Origin: Cyclobacteriaceae bacterium
GTDB taxonomy: Bacteria; Bacteroidota; Bacteroidia; Cytophagales; Cyclobacteriaceae
Assembly (NCBI GenBank): GCA_025808415.1
Contig: CP075525.1
Coordinates: 2,217,501-2,281,500, forward strand
Direction of reading: 5' to 3'
Length of the DNA: 64,000 bases
Shown here: positions 1-9,500 of the stretch, piece by piece
Position numbering within the stretch: the first letter of the stretch is position 1
How the letters are laid out: each line of letters opens with the position of its first letter
Notes under the pieces: model-generated
The model's input: only the letters and a program-made list of their open reading frames with translations
The model's database searches: none
Told to the model about the DNA's origin: nothing
Program-made: the position numbers and the translations under genes

Positions 1-1181
1 TCATCAGCGAATTTTTTGGCCGCCAGGGTTCCGGGTCTTTCCGAATAAAAAAACATGTAGGCAAAGTCATATTGCACGTAATCCATAAGGGTTAACGTGT
101 CCTGGTGTTCTTCCTCTGTTTCGGTACAAAAACCGGTTATCATATCCGATGATATTCCGCAATCGTTACCCAGTATTTCCCTTATGCGGTCAATTTTTGC
201 GATGTACCATTGCCGGCTATACCCCCGGTTCATAACCTCCAGTATGCGGGTATTACCGCTTTGCACAGGCAGGTGGATGTATTTGCATATATTTTCATAC
301 CGGGCCATGGTATGCAGTACATCATCGGTTATGTCTTTCGGATGGGATGTGGAGAAACGCACGCGCAACTGCGGGTTTACCAGGGCTACCATTTCCAACA
401 GTTGGGCAAAATTGATTACCTCGTTAATTCCTTTTTTCTCCAGCAAAGCTTTATTGTTCTCTTGGTGGCTCCATTTGTATGAATCTACATTTTGCCCCAG
501 CAACGTTACCTCACGGTAACCACGGTTAAACAAATCGGTGGCTTCGGCTACTATGGAATACGGATCGCGGCTGCGTTCACGCCCACGGGTAAAGGGCACC
601 ACGCAAAACGAACACATGTTATCGCACCCCCGCATAATGGAAATAAATGCCGTTACCCCGTTTGAGTTCAGGCGAACGGGTGATATATCCGCGTAAGTCT
701 CTTCGCGTGAAAGAAAGGTATTCACGGCCTTTTCGCCTTCATCTACCTGGCTGATCAGTTGGGGCAAGTCGCGGTAAGCATCGGGGCCGGCCACCAGGTC
801 AACAATTTTCTCCTCATCCAGCAATTTGGATTTAAGCCGCTCGGCCATGCAGCCCAACACGCCCACCAGCATTTCGGGTTTCTGCTTTTTTAATGTGTTG
901 ATTTGGGTAAGCCTGTTGCGAACAGTTTGCTCGGCTTTTTCACGGATGGAACAGGTGTTCAGAAAAACAACATCTGCGTGGTGAATATCAGCCGTGGTAT
1001 CGAAGCCTTCTTTTGCTAAAATAGAAGCCACGATTTCACTATCGGAAAAGTTCATCTGGCAACCATAGCTTTCGATGTAAATCTTGCGGTTTTTACCGGT
1101 ATTCTGCTCTTTAGAAATATTAACAGTTTCGCAGGCTTCCGTACCATCCAAAACCCCTAAATCTTCAATAATTTGCTGCAT
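1..1181 (-). CDS. miaB: tRNA-2-methylthio-N6-dimethylallyladenosine synthase MiaB (3' end cut by window)
   Basis: Radical-SAM methylthiotransferase that adds a methylthio group to i6A37 of tRNAs reading UNN codons. About 393 codons are visible; the C-terminal part, including the TRAM domain, lies beyond base 1. The N-terminal UPF0004 domain carries its three cluster cysteines at C41 (YGCQMN), C77 (NTCSIRE) and C111 (LGCMAER). The radical-SAM CxxxCxxC motif is at C186, C190 and C193 ([10 protein letters not shown]). The ATG at 1181 is the start, about 35 residues ahead of the conserved [10 protein letters not shown] segment. It is transcribed divergently from the carbonic-anhydrase-like gene, with a possible -7 box 20 bases upstream. 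The length of the N-terminal extension and both cysteine sets argue for MiaB rather than RimO or MtaB. Confidence 0.95.
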   Translation of the reverse strand, partial: MQQIIEDLGVLDGTEACETVNISKEQNTGKNRKIYIESYGCQMNFSDSEIVASILAKEGFDTTADIHHADVVFLNTCSIREKAEQTVRNRLTQINTLKKQKPEMLVGVLGCMAERLKSKLLDEEKIVDLVAGPDAYRDLPQLISQVDEGEKAVNTFLSREETYADISPVRLNSNGVTAFISIMRGCDNMCSFCVVPFTRGRERSRDPYSIVAEATDLFNRGYREVTLLGQNVDSYKWSHQENNKALLEKKGINEVINFAQLLEMVALVNPQLRVRFSTSHPKDITDDVLHTMARYENICKYIHLPVQSGNTRILEVMNRGYSRQWYIAKIDRIREILGNDCGISSDMITGFCTETEEEHQDTLTLMDYVQYDFAYMFFYSERPGTLAAKKFAD

Positions 1182-1200
1182 CTCAATTAAAATCAGGGGA

Positions 1201-1208
1201 CAAAAATA
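1201..1208 (-). promoter_or_regulatory. possible -7 box for miaB
   Basis: On the minus strand the octamer TATTTTTG matches the Bacteroidota TAnnTTTG element and lies 20 bases before the miaB ATG. I see no clear TTG element at the usual distance, so the call is weak. Confidence 0.4.
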
Positions 1209-1297
1209 CGATTTAATTGGTTCTGTGACATCTTGTCAGGGTATTTTACTTAAGTTGCCGTTGATGAGTTTTAATGTTTAACGTTTGCCATTTGCTT

Positions 1298-1810
1298 ATG
1301 TCAATTATTAAATCAGTTAGAGGGTTCACACCGGTTTTTGGGAAAGATTGCTACATCGCGGATGGTGCCGTAGTGGTGGGTGAAGTTACTATAGGAGACC
1401 ATTGCACGGTTTGGTTCAATGCGGTGGTTCGGGGCGATGTGCATTCCATTACCATTGGCAATAATACCAACATACAGGATGGCGCAGTATTGCATTGCAC
1501 CTATCAGCGGGCAAAACTCACCATAGGAAATAACGTTTCCATTGCGCATAACGCAGTAGTACACGGCTGCACCATTGAAGATAATGTGTTGATCGGTATT
1601 GGGGCCATAATCCTGGACCATGCTGTGATTGGGTCAAATTCTGTAATTGCTGCGGGGGCAGTGGTGTTGCCCGGAACGATCGTTGAGCCTGAAAGTATTT
1701 ATGCTGGCATTCCCGCCAAACGGGTAAAGGCCATTGGTGATGACATGCGTGCCGTTATTGAGCGTACCGCAAAAAATTACCCGATGTACGCAACCTGGTT
1801 TAAAGATTGA
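1298..1810 (+). CDS. gamma carbonic anhydrase-like hexapeptide-repeat protein (PaaY/YrdA family)
   Basis: A 170-residue left-handed beta-helix protein made of hexapeptide repeats such as VVVGEV, ITIGNN and LTIGNN. The three histidines that hold the metal in gamma carbonic anhydrases are present at H66 (AVLHCT), H84 and H89 (IAHNAVVHGC). Metal binding is therefore plausible, but carbonic anhydrase activity is unproven in many members of this family. An upstream in-frame ATG at 1274 would add eight residues. I prefer the ATG at 1298 because the family begins directly before the first helix turn (SVRGFTPVFG). It is divergent from miaB, and the next gene starts 69 bases downstream. An acetyltransferase role is a less likely alternative. 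Confidence 0.85.
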   Translation: MSIIKSVRGFTPVFGKDCYIADGAVVVGEVTIGDHCTVWFNAVVRGDVHSITIGNNTNIQDGAVLHCTYQRAKLTIGNNVSIAHNAVVHGCTIEDNVLIGIGAIILDHAVIGSNSVIAAGAVVLPGTIVEPESIYAGIPAKRVKAIGDDMRAVIERTAKNYPMYATWFKD

Positions 1811-1816
1811 TAAATA

Positions 1817-1868
1817 TCAGTTCAACTATTCAGTACATGGGAAGTTTAAAATCCATATATTGAACTGA
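1817..1868. repeat. inverted repeat between two genes
   Basis: TCAGTTCAA at 1817-1825 is exactly complementary to TTGAACTGA at 1860-1868, with 34 bases between. It could form a nine-pair stem in the spacer after the carbonic-anhydrase-like gene and just before the next start at 1880. There is no T-run, so it is not a classical terminator; a regulatory role is only a possibility. Confidence 0.4.
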
Positions 1869-1879
1869 GAAAATAAAAT

Positions 1880-2440
1880 ATGAAGCGCAGGGGCAACAAG
1901 GGTTTTGACCCATTAGTAATAGCAGACTACAAAGCCAGAATGGAAAAGGCAGGGCGTGTGTTCCTGCTGGATGAAACAGACGACAACACCGATGAATACG
2001 CCCATTTTTATTTCATCGGGATGCATGAAGGGAACGAGGTAATTTTTGATGCAGTGATCTACACCTTGCGCTTGCACCATGAAAGTGAATTATTTGAACT
2101 TGCTGAACACCGGGCGGCCAGGCATTTCCCAAACTATAAAAAAATAACCTACGATGAGGATGAAAATGGTAACCTCGAACCGCTTGACGACCAGGAGGAA
2201 GAAATCGGGTTGTTCATGGCCGAGGTGATTATGGAATTGGAAGAGGATGGCACGGTTAAAGTAAAAGAGCATGTTGACCAGGATGTTCACGTGGATTTCG
2301 GGATAGCCCTGGATATAGGGCTGCATGTAGATAAAATTACGCCCAAAATCATCGACCAATTCATCTGTGATTTTAACGCTGATACACTGACGTTAGACCC
2401 CACTCTTTATTCCTTTCAAACCAAAGGAATAGAAACTTAG
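1880..2440 (+). CDS. acidic conserved hypothetical protein
   Basis: A 186-residue protein with no signal peptide or membrane segment, so probably cytoplasmic. I do not recognise a characterised family. It is strongly acidic: runs of D and E occur around residues 32-42 and 93-108, and the part after residue 115 (MELEEDGTVKVKEHVDQDVH) is also rich in acidic residues and histidine. The alternating hydrophobic pattern and clustered acidic residues resemble small conserved Bacteroidota proteins of unknown function. The ATG at 1880 is followed by a basic N-terminus (MKRRGNKG). It lies between an inverted repeat and the promoter of the OmpH-like gene, so it may form its own short transcript or be read through from the gene upstream. 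Confidence 0.75.
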   Translation: MKRRGNKGFDPLVIADYKARMEKAGRVFLLDETDDNTDEYAHFYFIGMHEGNEVIFDAVIYTLRLHHESELFELAEHRAARHFPNYKKITYDEDENGNLEPLDDQEEEIGLFMAEVIMELEEDGTVKVKEHVDQDVHVDFGIALDIGLHVDKITPKIIDQFICDFNADTLTLDPTLYSFQTKGIET

Positions 2441-2477
2441 TGACCTCATTATTTCCCATTTTAGTGGCGCGGCCTTG

Positions 2478-2506
2478 TTGCCGGAAAGGCTTTTCCTATA
2501 TATTTG
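2478..2506 (+). promoter_or_regulatory. Bacteroidota sigma-A-type promoter for the OmpH-like gene
   Basis: TTG at 2478-2480, an 18-base spacer, then TATATTTG at 2499-2506, a full match to TAnnTTTG. Transcription would begin near 2513, about 33 bases before the ATG at 2546. The leader includes a GC-rich imperfect hairpin around 2510-2532. Confidence 0.65.
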
Positions 2507-2545
2507 CGCCTGCCTGCCGCTAGGCTGGGCCTAAATTAATTACTG

Positions 2546-3157
2546 ATGAAGAACTTATCCCTTGTCTTAAACGTAGTGCTTTTAGTTGCTGTAGGCGTGT
2601 TGTACTACTTGCATTTTTCACCAAAATCAACTTCCTCATCCAGCTCAGAAGCTGCTTTTGATATTGGTGAGTTAAAGGTTGCCTATATCAATTCCGACTC
2701 GGTGTTGGAAAAATACGATTACCTGAAAGCAAGTGCCGAAATTCTGGAGGCTAAAACAAAAAAAGTTGAACAGGATTACATTAACCGTGCACAAAGCCTA
2801 CAAAATGAAATTACTGCTTACCAGCGCAACATGAACAATATGACGGTAGGCCAGGTGCGTGCCGTAGAGGAAGACCTGGGCAAGAAACAACAGAACCTCC
2901 AGTTGTATGAACAGAGCATCCGCCAGGAGTTGATGAACGATCAGTCAAAACTTAACAAGGAGTTGTACGATCGTATCACTGCTTTTCTAAAAAATTACGG
3001 AAAGGAAAGAGGCCTTCATCTGGTACTGAAATTTGATACTACAAGCGATGTGTTGTTTGGGGTAGAAGCATTGGATATTACCCAGGATGTGATTGAAGGA
3101 CTAAACGCAGCTTATGCCACTGAAAAAGGTCAGGCTAAAGAGCCGGCAAAGAAATAG
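2546..3157 (+). CDS. OmpH/Skp family periplasmic chaperone-like protein
   Basis: A 203-residue envelope protein. Residues 1-25 form a hydrophobic signal anchor or signal peptide (MKNLSLVLNVVLLVAVGVLY), followed by a serine-rich linker. The Skp-like core begins with the family hallmark VAYINSDSVLEKYDYLK around residue 45. A long amphipathic coiled-coil follows (about 60-150), and the return strand VLKFDTTSDVLFG lies near 165. Skp-type proteins hold unfolded outer-membrane proteins in the periplasm as trimers with helical tentacles. With no obvious cleavage site after the hydrophobic segment, this one may stay tethered to the inner membrane. It has its own promoter and a strong terminator just downstream, so it looks monocistronic. 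No bamA or lpx genes are adjacent. Confidence 0.85.
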   Translation: MKNLSLVLNVVLLVAVGVLYYLHFSPKSTSSSSSEAAFDIGELKVAYINSDSVLEKYDYLKASAEILEAKTKKVEQDYINRAQSLQNEITAYQRNMNNMTVGQVRAVEEDLGKKQQNLQLYEQSIRQELMNDQSKLNKELYDRITAFLKNYGKERGLHLVLKFDTTSDVLFGVEALDITQDVIEGLNAAYATEKGQAKEPAKK

Positions 3158-3179
3158 CAACTACTCTATCGAGATCACT

Positions 3180-3217
3180 AACCGGCTTTGATTTGAATCA
3201 AAGCCGGTTTTTTATTT
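3180..3217 (+). terminator. rho-independent terminator of the OmpH-like gene
   Basis: A perfect 13-base-pair stem (arms 3180-3192 and 3197-3209) with the four-base loop TTGA is followed by a T-rich tract. The loop and downstream tract also carry the promoter elements of the next gene. Confidence 0.9.
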
Positions 3218-3225
3218 TATATTTG
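3192..3225 (+). promoter_or_regulatory. promoter embedded in the terminator, for the HEAT/transporter fusion gene
   Basis: TTTG at 3192-3195 lies in the terminator loop. A 22-base spacer leads to TATATTTG at 3218-3225, a full match to TAnnTTTG. Transcription would start about 3232, six bases before the ATG at 3238, giving an almost leaderless mRNA. Confidence 0.6.
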
Positions 3226-3237
3226 TTCATCGCTTAT

Positions 3238-6200
3238 ATGGCAAAATTTTTTCCTGTTTCCGTTCGCACACGAACTCAAGAACAAAAGCAGGTTGCCTTT
3301 ATGCTGGCAACCGGTTTTTTTATGGGGGTATTCATTGCCACCTACCAGGTTACGGCCGATTCATTGTTCTTGAACAAACTTGGCGAACACCTTGACAAAG
3401 CGTTTCTGATTACGGGTATCCTAGGTATTCTTTCAACCGGTATTTTTTCCATCCTTCAGAATTACATACGCTTTTCTATGCTCACCCTGCTTGTGGTTGC
3501 GGGTGTCTTCTCATTCAGTTTAGGCGTTTACATTTTACTTAACTACGGCAATCCAGCATGGCAGAACCTACTGGTGTTTGCCATGTTTGCCTTTTCAGGG
3601 CCAATTATTGCGCTGTTGTTTTTAAGTTATTGGGGCACTTTCGGACGCCTCTTCAATTTCCGTCAATCAAAAAGCATTATCGGGTGGATTGACACCGGCC
3701 AACTTATTGCAGCCATCGGGGCATCTTTTATCATCCCCTTTACGGCCAGGCTTGTGCCCGAAACGTCAGACTATTTACTGGTTTGCTGCGTGGCCATTTT
3801 TATGGTAGGTGTTTTATTGGCCTTGATTTCTGGCCGGTTCGAACTTTCCAAAAATAACCCGCGCGAGTTTGATGCTGAAGTACGAAAGGAATCGAGCGTG
3901 CGCAGGATGTTTTCGGACAAGTACATACTGCTCATGTCAATGCTATTAGCGGTTTCCATGACGGCATTTGTGTTTAACCAGTTTTCTTTTCAGGAACTGG
4001 TGCGGGAACAATACCCCAACCAACGTGACCTTACCGATTTCAATGCCTTTTTTACAGGAGCCGTTTATGCGTTAAGCCTTATCATGCAAACATTTGTGAA
4101 CAACCGTATTATCAGTAATTACGGCTTGCGCGTTTCCCTGTTTATACTTCCCATTGTATTAGGTGTTCTGTCCCTGGGGTCGATCATTGCCGGGACTTTT
4201 TTTGGGGTGGATAAAGTAAGTTCCCCCACGGGTTTCATTTTCTTCTTCCTGTTTGTGGCCATGAGCCGGTTGTTTAACTGGACGTTGCGCGAATCCCTGG
4301 AGAACCCCGTGTTTAAACTTTTCTTTATCCCGCTTGATAACCGCATCCGCTTTAACGTTCAGGCTCGCGTTGAAGGATTGGTCAATGAGAGTTCGAGGTT
4401 TATCGCGGGTCTCCTGATTTTTGGGCTTGCCTTTATACCGGCTTTCGAGGTCATTCATATTTCAGTGCTGTTGGTACTGTTGGCCATAGCCTACTTTTTT
4501 GTGGTTAACAGGCTCTATTCAGGCTATAAAGATAAGATTCGTCAAAAGCTGGAAAGCTCTGAATTTCAACAGGATAAACTTGAGAAAGGGTTTACCCAAA
4601 TAACCCACAGGCTTGAAAGTATGATGGCAATTCCCGACAGCAGCAAAGCTGTTTTTTCCTATAAGCTATTGGAAAAGATTAACGCCAGTCAAACCACGGT
4701 TTGGATCAATGACCTGATAAAAAACCAGGATGACTCGGTGCGGCATTATGCCCAGGAAAAGATGAATGAAATGAAGGGGCTTTCGGTTTCCGATAAGTAT
4801 GTCATCCGGCTGGACCAGAACAAAGTTGAACGGGAAGATAAAAGCATGCTGTCGGTGGCCGATTTGCAAATGATCATCGACAACAACGGGGATATCACCA
4901 AACAACGCATTCAGCGGTTGTCCCGTTCACAAAACCCAAGCGACCGGCAGTATGCTGCTGAACTGTTGTTGCATACATCGGCCGAGGAGTGTATATCGTT
5001 TCTAATCGAGCTATTATCTGACACCGAATCAAAGGTGAGGAATACCGCAATCAAGTCGGCCATCAAGAAAAACAATCCTGAAGTTATCAATGCATTAATT
5101 GAGAACATGAGCAACCCGGTGTACAGCAACCAGGCCATGAATGCATTGGTTTTGATTGGCCCTAAAACCTTGCCCGCTTTGGATGCGGCCTTTTTCCGCA
5201 GTGGACAAAGCACACACCTGATGCAACGCATTATACAAGCCGCGGGCAGGATAGGAGGACAGCGTGCACGCGACCTGTTGTGGAATAAAATAGATTACCC
5301 CAATAAGGTAGTTGTTTCCCAAGTGCTGCTTTCATTGGGAGAGTGTGGGTTTAAAGCGGGCATCTCCCAGGTAACGCGCATCAAGTACGCTATTGAAGCC
5401 GATATTGCCGATATACGATGGAACTTGAGTGCTGTACAGGAAATTGGATCAGAAGGGTTTAATATTAACATTGTCAACTCATTACGTTGGGAAATCCAAA
5501 ATGACATTGAACACATATACATGCTGTTGGCCATGCTTTACGACACGCGGTCCATCCAACTTGTAAAGGAGAATATAGATAGCGGAACCCCGGAGGGCAT
5601 AACCTATGCCGTTGAGTTGTTGGACGTATTCTTATCCGAACAACTAAAGCAAAGGGTTATCCCCATCCTGGATGATATTTCCGATAATGAGCGTATCGCT
5701 AAACTCGACCTGTTTTATCCCCGTGTAAAACTTGACTCCAGGTTAGTGCTTAAGTTCATCATCAACCGCGACTTTACCCAATCTAACCGGTGGACTAAGG
5801 CTTGCGTTCTCTATGAAATTGGTTTGCAGTGCATTGAGGATTTTAAGCTTGATCTGATCGCCCAAATGTTCAATCCCGATTTGCTGATTCGGGAAGTGGC
5901 GGCATGGTCGCTTTCGCAAATAAGTTCGGCAGAGTATAGGAAGAACGTGAAACGCTTACCACCTGAACAATGTAAGGCATTGGATGAAATAGTGCTCTCT
6001 GAACGGATGAGCCGCTTTAGCAAAGTGATGTTCTTTCAGCAGGTAGAAATTTTTGATGGTGTACCCGGCATCACCCTCAGTCATTTGGCCGATATAAGTA
6101 CGGAGATCAATTTAAAGGAAGGGGATACCCTTGCTTTGGACGAAAAATTAAACAACAATTTTTATGTTTTAGCCAGGGGGGAAGTTGACTTCTATCAGCA

Positions 6201-6390
6201 AGGTGATTACAGGGCATCATTTGGCCGGGGACAGTTTATTGGTGAGTTGCTATCGTTACCCAATTTTGTAACGACCAACCTGATAAAAGCAAAATCGAAC
6301 ATTAGTTTGCTGGGCATCAATAAAGATCAGTTCTATGAGTTGCTCTCCGATGATGTGCGGTTAGCCGATAAGGTATTGGAATTCGTTTAA
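3238..6390 (+). CDS. transporter-like membrane protein fused to HEAT repeats and a cyclic-nucleotide-binding-like domain
   Basis: A 1050-residue three-part protein. Residues 1 to about 420 contain around ten to twelve hydrophobic segments arranged like an MFS or ATP/ADP-translocase (TLC-type) carrier. Residues about 430-920 are alpha-helical with HEAT-like repeats (for example VRNTAIKSAIKKNNPEVINA). Residues about 935-1050 form a cyclic-nucleotide-binding-like beta-roll (NFYVLARGEVDFY, GRGQFIGELLSLP). The phosphate cassette keeps GEL but lacks the usual arginine (VTTNLIKA replaces the RTA/RSA region), so cAMP binding is doubtful. A TTG at 3193 in frame lies inside the terminator loop and upstream of the predicted transcription start; the ATG at 3238 is therefore chosen. 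Substrate is unknown. The neighbouring nSTAND gene starts 146 bases downstream. Confidence 0.8.
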   Translation: MAKFFPVSVRTRTQEQKQVAFMLATGFFMGVFIATYQVTADSLFLNKLGEHLDKAFLITGILGILSTGIFSILQNYIRFSMLTLLVVAGVFSFSLGVYILLNYGNPAWQNLLVFAMFAFSGPIIALLFLSYWGTFGRLFNFRQSKSIIGWIDTGQLIAAIGASFIIPFTARLVPETSDYLLVCCVAIFMVGVLLALISGRFELSKNNPREFDAEVRKESSVRRMFSDKYILLMSMLLAVSMTAFVFNQFSFQELVREQYPNQRDLTDFNAFFTGAVYALSLIMQTFVNNRIISNYGLRVSLFILPIVLGVLSLGSIIAGTFFGVDKVSSPTGFIFFFLFVAMSRLFNWTLRESLENPVFKLFFIPLDNRIRFNVQARVEGLVNESSRFIAGLLIFGLAFIPAFEVIHISVLLVLLAIAYFFVVNRLYSGYKDKIRQKLESSEFQQDKLEKGFTQITHRLESMMAIPDSSKAVFSYKLLEKINASQTTVWINDLIKNQDDSVRHYAQEKMNEMKGLSVSDKYVIRLDQNKVEREDKSMLSVADLQMIIDNNGDITKQRIQRLSRSQNPSDRQYAAELLLHTSAEECISFLIELLSDTESKVRNTAIKSAIKKNNPEVINALIENMSNPVYSNQAMNALVLIGPKTLPALDAAFFRSGQSTHLMQRIIQAAGRIGGQRARDLLWNKIDYPNKVVVSQVLLSLGECGFKAGISQVTRIKYAIEADIADIRWNLSAVQEIGSEGFNINIVNSLRWEIQNDIEHIYMLLAMLYDTRSIQLVKENIDSGTPEGITYAVELLDVFLSEQLKQRVIPILDDISDNERIAKLDLFYPRVKLDSRLVLKFIINRDFTQSNRWTKACVLYEIGLQCIEDFKLDLIAQMFNPDLLIREVAAWSLSQISSAEYRKNVKRLPPEQCKALDEIVLSERMSRFSKVMFFQQVEIFDGVPGITLSHLADISTEINLKEGDTLALDEKLNNNFYVLARGEVDFYQQGDYRASFGRGQFIGELLSLPNFVTTNLIKAKSNISLLGINKDQFYELLSDDVRLADKVLEFV

Positions 6391-6536
6391 ATTTGGCTGA
6401 AATAGGTTTTTTTACTACTTTTCGGTACCATTTTTTAACCTTAGTATACTTTTTTGATTTTTTAAACTAATTATTGAAGCGTGGTCTTAAGATTTCACCT
6501 CCAATTGGTTAACTTTCAAGTTGTTTGTAGCGCTGC

Positions 6537-9500
6537 ATGCTGACGCAATCATCCCATACGGAAAGAAACCAGGCAGAGTACGATGTGTTGACTGAGATTC
6601 AACCGGATGGTTCCAATCCCTTTCCCGGATTGCGCCCTTTTACGGTAGATGAATGTCATCTCTACTTTGGCCGTGAGGGACAAGTTGATGATATTTTACT
6701 TAAGCTCTCCCGCAACAGGTTTGTTTGTGTAATGGGTTATTCCGGGAGCGGAAAATCTTCTTTAATGTCGTGTGGATTGGTACCCGTATTGTATGGCGGC
6801 TTTGTTACCCATTCAAGTCCGCATTGGCATGTTATCATTGCCCGGCCGGGAGCCTCACCGCTACAAAACCTCACCGATGCTGTTGTTGATTATCTGATCG
6901 CGCACAATAGGGTTGCTGAAGATGACCGTGCCGTTCACACAGCAATTATTAATTCAGTATTGCGCAGCGGGTCACATGGACTTATCGAAGTTTCAAAATA
7001 TTTACAGCAGCACAAACTCGACAATGTATTTTTCATGGTCGACCAGTTTGAGGAGTTGTTTCGCTTTCACGAGACTGAGTCATCTGATGAAGTATTTGAC
7101 GAGACTCAGCTCTACGTAAACCTTATTCTCAATGCTATCCATCAACAAGATACACCGGTATATATTGCTGTTACCATGCGGTCAGATTTTATTGCCAAGT
7201 GTTCTGCCTTCAGTGGATTAACAGAAATAATAAACGAAAGTAATTACCTGGTTCCGCAAATGACGCGGGATCAAAAACGTATGGCCATTGAGGGGCCTAT
7301 TGCGGTTGGCGGTGGTCGTATATCACAACGCTTAGTGAAACGCCTTTTGGCCGATATGGGCCGCAATCAGGATCAGTTGCCCATCCTGCAGCACGCATTA
7401 ATGCGCACCTGGGATTACTGGGTTGCCAATCGCGAACCCGGTGAACCGATGGACATCCGGCATTACAATGCCATTGGCAAAATAAGCCAGGCGTTATCCC
7501 TTCATGCCAATGAAATTTTTGATGAATTATCTCCGCGCCAAAAGGAGATTGCCGAAATACTTTTTAAAAGCGTAACTGAAAAAAGTGCCGATAACCGGGG
7601 TATGCGTAGGCCTGCCCGGTTAGGCTTGATTGCTGAAATATCCGATGCCGATGAAGATGAGATTGCCGAGGTGGTAGAACATTTTCGCAAACCAGGGCGA
7701 TCATTCCTTATGCCTGCCCATACCATTTCGTTAAATGCCGATTCACAGGTTGAACTTTCTCATGAAAGCTTGATGCGTATTTGGAACCGATTGAACACCT
7801 GGGTAGAGGAGGAGTTTGAATCGGCCGCCATGTACAAGCGCATTTCGGAGGCGGCCGCGATGTACCAGATCGGAAAGACCAGTTTGTGGAGGCCTCCCGA
7901 TTTGCAACTGGCCCTTAACTGGCAGAAGAAACAACGCCCTACACGCGAATGGGCGCAACGTTACGATGAAGCTTTTGAGCGGGCTATTGTATTTCTGGAC
8001 ACCAGCCGCATTACCTATGAAGCGGAGTTAAAAAACCAGGAGTTGCAGCAGAAGCGTATGCTGCAGCGGGCACGTGTTACCGCTATTGTTTTAGGTATAG
8101 CTGCCGTGATAGCATTGCTGTTCCTGGTGTTTGCTTACACGCAAAAGATTGCCGCAGATAACAGTGCTATTGAAGCAAAATTACAGGAAGCCAAAGCCAT
8201 TGAGCAGGCCAATGCTGCTGAGTTAGCCAGGCAAGATGCAGAGGCGCAGCGACTAAAAGTTGAAGCAGCCAATAAAGAGTTGGAAGAAGCAAAAGGTGCC
8301 GTTGAAGACGCCTTGAAAATAGCAAAAATTGAAAGGGATAGGGCAGAAGCCTTATTGCTATTAGCACAGCAACGTACACAAGAAGCAATTACCGCAGGTG
8401 AACAGGAAAGGGCAGCCAGATTATTTGCCGAACAGGAGACAGCCCGCGCTGAAGCAAATTTTGAAGTAGCCAACCGATTATACTTTCTGGCTAAAGCCCA
8501 GGAGATGGCAGGTAAATCTGTTCAGGAAGATGACGACAAGGACCTGGCCGGCACATTGGCCATGCAGGCCTATCACTTTCATAAACGGTATGACGGTAAG
8601 CGTTATGATCCGTACATATACAATGCGTTGTACCATGCCTTAACCGTTTCATCCGGTTTAAGTTATAATGCCATTAAAGTACCTGGGCCTTCACGCAACC
8701 GGATGAATGCACTGGCGATTTCCGATAAGGGCACAACTTATTATGCGGCTGGGGCCGATGGAAGGATTTTTATGGGGGATTATGAAAAGCGCACCGGTAA
8801 GCCAACAGCTTATCAAAATCCTTTCCCCAACAAAGTGCTGGCCTTAAGTAAAGACGAACGCTACCTGGTTAATGGAACAGATTCCGCAACGGTCCAGGTA
8901 TTTGATTTGCAAAAAGAAACTGCCAAACCGTTACTCGTCAGCAACCTTAAAGGCGCAACCAATGCGATTGAATTCCTTCCGGATAATTCAGGTTTTATTG
9001 TGAGCAAATCCGATAAAACACTTTCATTTGTCGATCATCAAACCGGAAAAGTACGAACCTTAGTTACAACACCATCAGAACTTAAGGCCATATCCATTAG
9101 CCCCGATAGCAAAAACCTGGTAGGAGCTTCGTGGACAGGCCAACTAGTTTTGGTCAATCTTGAGACCAATGCCATCGAAACACTGGTTAGCTATGAAGCA
9201 TCGCAAATACTTTCCGTTAACTATAGCCCCGATGGAAAAATGGTTGCTTACGGAACTTTTGAAAAGAATGAGAAGCGTGGTTTGGTGAAGTTATACAACA
9301 TAGGCCAGCGCAAGGAAGAAAGACAATTCACCGGCCATAAGGCAGGTGTTTATGATGTTGAGTTTAGCCCGGATGGGAAACTATTGGCCAGTGCCGGCAG
9401 TGACCGTTTGCTGCAGATGTGGGTGCTTGATTTCATTGAAGACCTTCCGGTTAAAATGGACAACAACAACGGGTTTATTTGGGACATAGCGTTCTCTAAC

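Noticed and set aside
97..519. Plus-strand open frame of 140 residues
   Set aside because: It lies opposite miaB, whose cysteine motifs and frame are unambiguous.
3193..3237. TTG start adding 15 residues to the HEAT/transporter fusion protein
   Set aside because: The codon lies in the terminator loop and upstream of the predicted transcription start.
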